A DNA stretch of 64,000 nt from Candidatus Thermoflexus tengchongensis (GTDB lineage Bacteria > Chloroflexota > Anaerolineae > Thermoflexales > Thermoflexaceae): contig JAEVEX010000023.1 of NCBI GenBank assembly GCA_016842085.1, positions 45,839 through 109,838 on the forward strand, written 5' to 3'. How positions within the stretch are numbered: the first letter of the stretch is position 1; the number at the start of each line of letters is the position of its first letter. Position numbers and translations under genes: made by a program. Below the pieces are notes generated by a model that was not told the DNA's origin, made no database searches, and worked only from the letters and a program-made list of their open reading frames with translations. Below are positions 57,005 to 64,000 of the stretch, piece after piece.

Positions 57005-57652
57005 ATGGCCGGACCGGGAATCCGTGTGGGTGGCGTCTTCCTGTCAGAGCGGATACGATGGGGTCGATCGACGGTGGAAACCTTCCTTGAGCGATCTGGA
57101 ACGGTGACAGACGAGCAGGCCCTGCTGGCACGCGCGCGGTCTCTGGACCCGGAAGCCCTGTCCGAGCTGCACGAGCGGTATTACCGGATGGTGTATTTCT
57201 ACGTGCTCGGCCGGGTGGGGGAGCGAGCGGTTGCAGAAGATGTGACCGCCGAGGTCTTCCTTCGTCTCCTCGAGGCCTTCCATCGGGGACGAGGGCCGGA
57301 TCGCCATCTGGCGGCCTGGCTGTTCCGGACTGCGGATCATCTGGTGGCCGAACATCACCGGGCCCATTACCGGCATCCCGAGGTCCCGCTGGAGGAGGAT
57401 TGGGGCGGCTCAAAGGCAGCGGAGGAGGAAGGGGATGTGGTGACGCGGGAACGGGTCCGTGAAGCCCTGAATCATCTGACCCCGGACCAGCGAGCAGTGA
57501 TCCTGATGCGTTTCTGGATGGATCTCCCGCTGGCCCGCATCGCCCAGGAGTTGGGGAAAAGTGTGGGAGCCGTGAAATTGCTTCAGCATCGGGCCTTAGC
57601 GGCCCTCGCGAAACGATTAAAGGACATGAGGAACGACGATGGCGGAGCGTGA
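57005..57652 (+). CDS. ECF sigma factor (start uncertain)
   Basis: LHERYYRMVYFYVLGRVGERAVAEDVTAEVFLRLLEAF; HLTPDQRAVILMRFWMDLPLARIAQELGKSVGAVKLLQHRALAALAKR. Confidence 0.9.
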   Translation: MAGPGIRVGGVFLSERIRWGRSTVETFLERSGTVTDEQALLARARSLDPEALSELHERYYRMVYFYVLGRVGERAVAEDVTAEVFLRLLEAFHRGRGPDRHLAAWLFRTADHLVAEHHRAHYRHPEVPLEEDWGGSKAAEEEGDVVTRERVREALNHLTPDQRAVILMRFWMDLPLARIAQELGKSVGAVKLLQHRALAALAKRLKDMRNDDGGA

Positions 57653-58754
57653 GGATGTCCTGGAAGAAGCATTGAGGATGCTCCGGGAAGGGGCCACGCT
57701 GGAGGAAGTAACGACCCGCTATCCGGAGCTGGCCCCGGTTCTGCGCGCTGCCCGGATCCTGGAAGCCGCGCGCCCTCCCGCCCCCTCCCTGCGTGCGGAG
57801 CTGGCCTCCCGTACCGCCTTCCTTCAGCGCGCGGAGGCCCTGCGTTCCTCCCGCCGCCCATGGGCCATGGTTCTGCTCGGAGGGCTGCGATATGCGCCAG
57901 TGGGGGCGGCGATCGCGGTTATGCTCCTGATTGCCGGGCTCCTCCATGTCCTGGCCCAGGGAAGCTTGCCTGGGGACCCCCTGTATGGGGTCAAGCGTAT
58001 GGAAGAGCAGGTCTGGCTGGCCCTGACGCTGGACCCGGTGGAGCGGCGTCTGGTGGAGGAGACCATGGCGGCCCGCCGCTGGGAGGAATACCGGGCCCTC
58101 GCTCAGCGACGGGGCTCTGGAACGGTGAGCTGGGAAGGCCGGATCGAAGCGATGGAAGGGACAACTTGGCGCATCGGGGGTGTGCCGGTGGAGATCTTCC
58201 CCGAAACGGAGATCCTGGGGCCTGCAGCCCCAGATCAGAAAGCGAGGGTGACGGCCTTTCTGGGGCCGGAAGGGCAGCTGATTGCCGTGCGTATCCAGGT
58301 GATCTCTGAGACTCCTGTGCCGACACCCGAGCCGACCGGAACGCCGGCGGAGACCCGGACGGAACCCCCCACGCCGGTTCCGACGCGGATCCCCCGGCCG
58401 ACGCCCACACCATTACCGACGGCAACGCCGGTTCCAACTGCTACACCCTTGCCGCCAGCGACGGCAATGCCCACGCCCGCTCCGGCGAAGACGCAGGAGC
58501 CAACCCGGACACCTCAACCCACCCGGACGCCTGAGCCGACCCGCACGCCCAAAGAAGAAGAGGAAACCATTGAGTGGAAAGGAGTGCTCCAGGCGATCTC
58601 CGGATCCACATGGATCATCGACGGACGTGCCGTGCAGGTGACCGGAGATACGGAAATCCGGGGAGATCCCCGTGTGGGGGATCGCGTGGAGGTCAAGGCA
58701 CGGCGTCAGGCAGATGGCACTTTCGTCGCTCTGAAGATCGAACGGGAGGATTAA
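57639..58754 (+). CDS. DUF5667-type putative anti-sigma factor with Pro/Thr linker and C-terminal DUF5666-like domain
   Basis: TTRYPELAPVLRAARILEAAR; TM AVMLLIAGLLHVLA; SLPGDPLYGVKRMEEQVWLALTLD; C-term IEWKGVLQAISGSTWIIDGRAVQVTGDTEIRGDPRVGDRVEVKARRQADGTFVALKI. Confidence 0.8.
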   Translation: MAEREDVLEEALRMLREGATLEEVTTRYPELAPVLRAARILEAARPPAPSLRAELASRTAFLQRAEALRSSRRPWAMVLLGGLRYAPVGAAIAVMLLIAGLLHVLAQGSLPGDPLYGVKRMEEQVWLALTLDPVERRLVEETMAARRWEEYRALAQRRGSGTVSWEGRIEAMEGTTWRIGGVPVEIFPETEILGPAAPDQKARVTAFLGPEGQLIAVRIQVISETPVPTPEPTGTPAETRTEPPTPVPTRIPRPTPTPLPTATPVPTATPLPPATAMPTPAPAKTQEPTRTPQPTRTPEPTRTPKEEEETIEWKGVLQAISGSTWIIDGRAVQVTGDTEIRGDPRVGDRVEVKARRQADGTFVALKIERED

Positions 58755-58757
58755 GAA

Positions 58758-59423
58758 ATGGGTGTCTCATGGATGCATCGCATCGCATGGATCCTGGGAG
58801 CGTTCACCCTGGTGATTCTGGGGGCGATGGTGGGTCAGATGACCTGGGATCATGCCACGGCTGAGCCCACGCCTGCGATGTCGACGGCTGTGGCCTCTGA
58901 TCCTGATCCGGGGCTCGAAACGTTGCTTCGGGAGCGAGAGCAGGCTTATCGCCGGATGATTGCCGAAGCGAACGCCCAACTGGAACAGGCCTACCGACAA
59001 ATCCAGGAGCTTTCAGCTCAACTTTCGGATCAGCGCCCCGCAGATCCCTCCCCAGCTCCTTCAGCTTCCGGGGTGTCCGCTGAGCCTGAAGTCTCGATCT
59101 CCCCGGCTCGGGCCATCTGGATCGCCATGAACGCCGCGCCAGGATCCGCTCTGATGAAGGAGCCCGAACTGGTGCTCTTCGAAGGGACTCTCGCTTATGA
59201 GGTCACCCTGGACCAGGGTCTTCTGTATATCGATGCGAACACCGGGCGCATTCTTTACAACGGCATTCCACCTGTGATTCAGATTGTCGAGCCCGGTCCC
59301 TCCCAACCGGTCGTCCAGACGGGACCCTCTGCGGACGGAGGGCGTAAAGAAGAAGAGCGTAAGGTTAAGAAAGAGGAACACAGAGAAGATAAAGAGAAAG
59401 AAGAGCATGGAGATGATGACTGA
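58758..59423 (+). CDS. Membrane-anchored PepSY-like protein with charged tail
   Basis: N-term TM ILGAFTLVILGAMVG; coiled-coil-like QAYRRMIAEANAQLEQAYRQIQEL; AYEVTLDQGLLYIDANTGRILYNG; tail KKEEHREDKEKEEHGDDD. Confidence 0.6.
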   Translation: MGVSWMHRIAWILGAFTLVILGAMVGQMTWDHATAEPTPAMSTAVASDPDPGLETLLREREQAYRRMIAEANAQLEQAYRQIQELSAQLSDQRPADPSPAPSASGVSAEPEVSISPARAIWIAMNAAPGSALMKEPELVLFEGTLAYEVTLDQGLLYIDANTGRILYNGIPPVIQIVEPGPSQPVVQTGPSADGGRKEEERKVKKEEHREDKEKEEHGDDD

Positions 59424-59485
59424 GCGCGGTGAATGAGCGACATATGCCTGTATGCTGAAAAAATCCCTCTCCTGGAGGAGCTGGG

Positions 59486-59875
59486 ATGCGGGGAAAGGTC
59501 CATCGTGAGCGAAATGCCAGCGGGATGAAGGCAGTGCTGACCAGCGGGGCCCTGGCTGCCCTCCTCGGGCTGTGGGTGATGTTCGCAGCTCCAGAACAGC
59601 CTGCGGAGGAAACCGCGGAGGCGTCCCCAGAGCCGCTGCCACCGACGCCTGCTCTGGAGCTGGAGCCGTTGCCTACTCTTGTTCCAGCTCCGGATCGGAA
59701 CAGTAGCGGAACTCCGCGGGCTGTCCGCTCCTCAAAAGCTCCACCTCGTCAGCGCGTTTCTTCCCCGCCGGCTCTCAGATCCGTTCAGGCCCCACCACCT
59801 CCGGCACCTCGGGTGCTCCGGGTCCCCGCGCCGTCGAATTCCCGGCCTGCTGCCGTCACCCAATCCTCCCGTTGA
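59486..59875 (+). CDS. Pro-rich small protein of unknown function
   Basis: Start MRGKVHRERNASGMKAVLTSGALAALLGLWVMF with one TM, then Pro/Ala-rich segment. Confidence 0.5.
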   Translation: MRGKVHRERNASGMKAVLTSGALAALLGLWVMFAAPEQPAEETAEASPEPLPPTPALELEPLPTLVPAPDRNSSGTPRAVRSSKAPPRQRVSSPPALRSVQAPPPPAPRVLRVPAPSNSRPAAVTQSSR

Positions 59876-59944
59876 TGAGAATATTCGGTCGGGTGCTGGG
59901 ATCAGGAGCGTCAATTTTTTCGATCCGTCTGGGGGGAGACAACG

Positions 59945-60901
59945 ATGTTTTCAATCTCTTTTCGGGCGATGGGTTGTCAGATGAAAGCAATGGTGGATTC
60001 TGAATCCATCCACGCCGCCGCGGCGCTCCAGGAGGTCCCTCGCTGGTTTGCGTCCTGGGAGCGTCGCCTGAGCCGGTTTCGGGAGGATAGCGAGCTCCAG
60101 CGCCTGAATAACAGGACGGGGGACTGGGTTCAGGTCAGCCCTACGATGTGGAGGGTCCTTCGGGCTGCCCTCCTGGCCGCCCAGCTGAGCGAGGGCCTGG
60201 TGGTTCCCACGGTTCTTCCAGCGCTTGAGGCTGCCGGCTATGATCGCTCTTTCGAGCGGGTGTGCCAGGAGGGACCGGGGCACTCCCGGGTAGAGGAGCT
60301 TCAGAGCGGGACCTGGACCTTCATCCGGCTGGATCCAGCGCGACGGGCAGTGATGCTTCCGAATGGGACGCGGCTGGATCTGGGGGGGATTGTGAAAGGA
60401 TGGGCGGCCGATCAGACGGTGAAGCGGTTAAAGCCCTATGGGCCTGCTCTGGTGGACGCCGGCGGGGATATCGCAGTGAGCGGGCCCATGACCAATGGGG
60501 AGCCATGGCCCATCGGTGTAGCGGACCCACGCCTGGCATCTAAGAAGAGATGGGGAGACCCTCCCCTCCTGGGAATTCTCCGGATCGCTCGAGGCGGTGT
60601 GGCAACTTCAGGCCGGGATGTCCGTCGATGGCGGCGAGGGGCAGAGGAATACCATCATCTGATCGACCCGCGGACCGGTCGTCCGGCCCGCACGGATGTG
60701 CTTGCCGTCACCGTGGTAGCCCCGACGGCTTATGAGGCTGAGGTCGCAGCTAAAGTGGTTTTTATCCTGGGCAGTCAGGAGGGGCTGGAATGGCTGGAGA
60801 AGCGCCCGGACTTCGCCGGGCTGGTTGTCCGATATGATGGGGAGCTCATGTGGAGCTCACGCTGGTTCATGGAGTGGGCAGGATCCCGATCATCCTCATA
60901 G
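59945..60901 (+). CDS. FAD:protein FMN transferase (ApbE family)
   Basis: FRAMGCQMKAMVDS; FREDSELQRLNNRTGDWVQVSPTMWRVL; LDLGGIVKGWAADQTVKRL; YHHLIDPRTGRPARTDVLAVTVVAPTAYEAEVAAKVVFILG. Confidence 0.93.
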   Translation: MFSISFRAMGCQMKAMVDSESIHAAAALQEVPRWFASWERRLSRFREDSELQRLNNRTGDWVQVSPTMWRVLRAALLAAQLSEGLVVPTVLPALEAAGYDRSFERVCQEGPGHSRVEELQSGTWTFIRLDPARRAVMLPNGTRLDLGGIVKGWAADQTVKRLKPYGPALVDAGGDIAVSGPMTNGEPWPIGVADPRLASKKRWGDPPLLGILRIARGGVATSGRDVRRWRRGAEEYHHLIDPRTGRPARTDVLAVTVVAPTAYEAEVAAKVVFILGSQEGLEWLEKRPDFAGLVVRYDGELMWSSRWFMEWAGSRSSS

Positions 60902-60916
60902 ATTCAGGGGGAGAAG

Positions 60917-61690
60917 ATGGAACCTCGTGAGCTGGATCAGCTCGATCAGACATTGATGGCTCTCTCCACGATGGTGGAGCTGCTGTTTTCCGGCATTATA
61001 GGAGCCCTGCTGGCCATCCTGGTGCTGCCGGTCTGGCTGCCGGCTCTGGCGGGATCTCTGCAGGGCCCCACACCGAAAGCTTACTGGTATCTCTCCCGAG
61101 CCAGCGGGCTGGTGGCTTATGGCCTGCTCTGGCTCTCCATGCTCATGGGCCTGATGATTACCGGCCGCATCGCCCGCCTCTGGCCAGGAGGGCCAGCGGC
61201 TTTCGATCTCCATCAGCACACCGCACTGCTGAGCCTGGCGCTTTCTACGTTTCACGCATTGATTCTGCTGGGTGATCGCTATATTTCGTTCACGCTGATG
61301 CGGATTCTGATCCCCTTTTCCAGCGCGGATTATCGACCGATCTGGGTCGGATTTGGGCAGATCGGATTGTATCTGCTGGCTCTGGTGGGATTGTCTTTCT
61401 ATGTGCGGCGGAAGATCGGCCATAAGACGTGGCGGCGGATTCATTATCTGAGTTTTGTAGTCTTCCTGGTGGTTACTGTTCACGGGCTGATGAGCGGGAC
61501 CGATGCGACGAAAGCGGGCGTGCGCCTGATGTATCAGGCGGCTGGGGGAAGTGTGCTGGGGCTCCTGATCTACCGGATCCTCGCGATCTCAGTGTTTCCA
61601 GGGCTCCGCAAGTGGACTTCTGCTTTCTCGAGGGGGAAGCGGGCAGAGCCAGCTGGCCCGCCTCGTGTCCCACATCCAGCGGGGCAATAA
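60917..61690 (+). CDS. Ferric reductase-like transmembrane protein
   Basis: SRASGLVAYGLLWLSMLMGLMITGR; FDLHQHTALLSLALSTFHALILLGD; WRRIHYLSFVVFLVVTVHGLMSGTD, paired His in TM helices. Confidence 0.85.
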   Translation: MEPRELDQLDQTLMALSTMVELLFSGIIGALLAILVLPVWLPALAGSLQGPTPKAYWYLSRASGLVAYGLLWLSMLMGLMITGRIARLWPGGPAAFDLHQHTALLSLALSTFHALILLGDRYISFTLMRILIPFSSADYRPIWVGFGQIGLYLLALVGLSFYVRRKIGHKTWRRIHYLSFVVFLVVTVHGLMSGTDATKAGVRLMYQAAGGSVLGLLIYRILAISVFPGLRKWTSAFSRGKRAEPAGPPRVPHPAGQ

Positions 61691-61820
61691 GCAGGGCAAT
61701 AGGTCACAGATGGGAAAGGATTGAAGGGCTGGGTCGCTGCCTGACGGTCCAGCCCTTCAGATCCGACCGGGATTGCACATTTCACCTCCCCCGGCTTCGT
61801 CCGGCGGGCTGGATCGCGGA

Positions 61821-63563
61821 TCACCCTGTGAGCTGCACCCGTTTCTGCATCTGGAACATCGAAAGAATCTCTTTCACGGTGGTGGCGTCTTCCGGCCCTT
61901 TGTCCTCGCGGATCCACCCCACGACCCGGGGGAAGCGAAGGGCATAGCCGGGTTCCTCGTCGGTTTTCCCGCATGTATGAACCGGCGAGCGGGTGATCTC
62001 ATCAGCCAGGACAGTTACCACATACCTGGGCTCCACCCACACATCAGGCTCGAGGACCGATTCTACCCGGGCCGGTCGGTGTTCCGTCCGGATCTGATCC
62101 AGCAGCTCCCGGATCCGCACCCACTCCTCCTCCGTCAGTCCGCTGCCGATCTTGGCCACTGTCTTAAAGGTATCCGAGTCGGGATCATAGACGGCGCCCA
62201 GGAGTGCCCCGATGCCGAACTTCGCCCGCATGCCGCGGCCCCGGAAGTAGCCCACAATAACGACATCGATGGTGTCGCTCAGCTCGCCTTTGTAGGAGCG
62301 CTTCAGCTTGATCCAGTGGAAACCGCGCGCGCCGGCCTGATAGGGGGCATCCAGGCGTTTGGCTACAATACCCTCCATGCCGCGTTCGATCGCCTCGTCG
62401 AAGAACTGCTGGATCACGCGAGGGTCATCGGTGACGATCCGATCGACGAGGCGGATGCGGCCGTCCGGTCGGATCATTTGGGATAGCGCCTCGAAGCGGA
62501 CAGCGTAGGGCTGTGGGGTGTAATCATGGCCGTCGGCATAGAGGAGATCAAAGGCGAAGAGGACCAGGGGGTATTCTCGCATCATTTCCTCGACGCCGTG
62601 CTTGCGCTTTCGCTGGACGGTGACCTGGAAAGGATAGATCTCACCGGTTTCCTCATTGACCGCTACGGCTTCCCCTTCCAGGATGGCCTCCCGGGCCGCG
62701 ATCTGCTGACGGACGGCCTCGATCAGCTCGGGGAACATGGGGGTGGTTCGCTCCAGATTACGGGAGAAGATCTCCACATGGTCGCCAGCCTTGTGGATCT
62801 GGCAGCGGAAGCCGTCGAGCTTGACCTCGACCGCGCATCGGCCCAGTTTCTCCACGATTTCCTCGGCGCTGGGGAGGCGCTCCGCCAGGGCCGGGCGGAT
62901 GGGGTTCCCCACCCGAATGCGGAACGCACGGATCCCCTCGATGCCCTGCTCGAAGAGGGTTCGGGCCACCAATCCCAGATCCGAGCACAGGTTATATGCG
63001 CGCTCCAGGTCCGGCCGCAGGCTCCGATCGCCGACGACCGCTTTGGAAAGGGCGTCCAGGATGGTGGGATCCCCCACCCCGAGCCGCAGGCGTCCCAGGA
63101 CGAAGCGGGCGATGTAGCGGGCTTCCTTTGGAGAGGATCGCTGGAAAAGATCGGCGAGCATCTGGATCTTGCGTTCGACGCTTCCCTCGCCGGTCGTTTC
63201 GGCGATCCGCAGGAGAGCGTCATAGACTTCCTGCACGCTCATCCTGGCCGGGTGGGTTTTCCGTTGTTGAAGCAATTCTTCGGCCACCAGGCCGGGATCG
63301 CCGCGCTCTTTGTTCAGCCGGGTGACTTCTGCCTCACTGGCGCCAGCGGCGCGGGCGATCGCCCGGAGGATCAATTTCTCGGCCATGCCGATCTCGATCC
63401 CGCGGAAGGGCGGGAGCAGCTGTTCCTGACAGAAGTAAACGACCTTGTCGATCTCCTCCCATTCACACGCCCGGAACAGTTCGCTGAGGATATCGAACAT
63501 TTCCAGGCGCTTCGTGGTTGCTTCGAGCCGCTCAAAGTAATCCACCAGCTGGGCGAACCGCAT
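61821..63563 (-). CDS. ATP-dependent DNA ligase, archaeal-type
   Basis: VEVKLDGFRCQIHKAGDHVEIFSRNLERTTPMFPEL (KxDG nucleotidyl motif); EGIVAKRLDAPYQAGARGFHWIKLKRSY; full N-terminal DNA-binding domain. Confidence 0.95.
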   Translation of the reverse strand: MRFAQLVDYFERLEATTKRLEMFDILSELFRACEWEEIDKVVYFCQEQLLPPFRGIEIGMAEKLILRAIARAAGASEAEVTRLNKERGDPGLVAEELLQQRKTHPARMSVQEVYDALLRIAETTGEGSVERKIQMLADLFQRSSPKEARYIARFVLGRLRLGVGDPTILDALSKAVVGDRSLRPDLERAYNLCSDLGLVARTLFEQGIEGIRAFRIRVGNPIRPALAERLPSAEEIVEKLGRCAVEVKLDGFRCQIHKAGDHVEIFSRNLERTTPMFPELIEAVRQQIAAREAILEGEAVAVNEETGEIYPFQVTVQRKRKHGVEEMMREYPLVLFAFDLLYADGHDYTPQPYAVRFEALSQMIRPDGRIRLVDRIVTDDPRVIQQFFDEAIERGMEGIVAKRLDAPYQAGARGFHWIKLKRSYKGELSDTIDVVIVGYFRGRGMRAKFGIGALLGAVYDPDSDTFKTVAKIGSGLTEEEWVRIRELLDQIRTEHRPARVESVLEPDVWVEPRYVVTVLADEITRSPVHTCGKTDEEPGYALRFPRVVGWIREDKGPEDATTVKEILSMFQMQKRVQLTG

Positions 63564-63692
63564 AGATCGCTCCTCTGGGGAAGATAGGTCTCCGATTCAG
63601 AATTTGAACTTAACCGCATCAGCCCTATGTATTATTGTATAGGAGTTCGGTTATGCCGTGAGGCCTTCTCCCGTTACCCCATGGAGCGTGGA

Positions 63693-63878
63693 GAAATGAT
63701 GAATGTCCGGCGATCCCGCCGCGTAGTCGTGACGGGGGCTTTCGGGTTTTCGGGGCGCTTCATCGCCCGGCGCCTTCTGGCCCGTGGGGATGAGGTGATC
63801 ACGCTCACCAACCACCCGGAGCGTGATCCCTTCGGAGGACGCGTGCGGGCGTTTCCTCTTCTTTTTGAAGATGGGTAG
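63693..63878 (+). pseudogene. Truncated NAD-dependent epimerase/dehydratase
   Basis: RRVVVTGAFGFSGRFIARRLLARGDEVITLTNHPERDPFGGRVRAFPLLFEDG then stop; only the first Rossmann motif remains. Confidence 0.75.
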
Positions 63879-63880
63879 TC

Positions 63881-64000
63881 TCCCTCAATCGTGTTGATAT
63901 ATAATCTACCGCATCAAGACGGTTGAGGGAGCAAAATGGAACACACACGATTAGTTTCGCCCGGTTCCTTCTGCTGGAACCCAGATTGTCCGGATTACGG
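63881..64000 (+). mobile_element. Left end of a putative insertion sequence, cut by window edge
   Basis: TCCCTCAATCGT ... ACGGTTGAGGGA imperfect inverted repeat, then ATG at 63936 reading MEHTRLVSPGSFCWNPDCPDYG, zinc-finger-like N-terminus seen in some transposases. Confidence 0.5.

Noticed and set aside
1-64000. CRISPR array, tRNA or rRNA genes, prophage
   Set aside because: No regularly spaced repeats, no cloverleaf or rRNA signature and no phage structural genes were recognised by eye. A tRNAscan or CRISPR finder run would be decisive.

Overview
GC-rich 64 kb bacterial chromosomal window. Gene content and the 'TPTPxPT' lipoprotein linkers suggest a thermophilic Chloroflexota of the Thermoflexus/Anaerolineae type, but this is inference. 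Contents in order: a DUF433/DUF5615 toxin-antitoxin (TA) cassette between two perfect 62-bp direct repeats, followed by a PIN gene; a long minus-strand catabolic operon (oligopeptide-type ABC transporter, C45 acyltransferase, two acyl-CoA dehydrogenases, CaiB-type CoA transferase, class III aminotransferase, IclR); MFS and heteromeric ABC exporters with MarR; a degraded ISAs1-like transposase; an RHH/PIN TA pair; a glyoxylate shunt (malate synthase, isocitrate lyase) split by an IS110 element whose transposase is frameshifted by a perfect 28-nt palindrome; a LuxR regulator with a truncated kinase; a Roadblock/DUF4388/Ras-like GTPase cluster; a PQQ sugar dehydrogenase and an OmpR-type two-component system; ferritin; two paralogous ECF sigma/anti-sigma pairs; a DeoR-controlled carbohydrate ABC operon with one ATPase and two permease/binding-protein sets; thiD/thiE with a TPP riboswitch; a six-repeat DUF5666 lipoprotein next to ECF/anti-sigma/PepSY/ApbE/ferric-reductase-like genes; an archaeal-type ATP-dependent DNA ligase; and an epimerase cut off by what looks like an IS end. 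Best candidates for something new are the GTPase/Roadblock module, the DUF5666-ECF-ApbE module, the IS110 element with a candidate bridge RNA and inserted palindrome, and dispersed intergenic palindromes and motifs. No searches were run; all family calls come from reading motifs.
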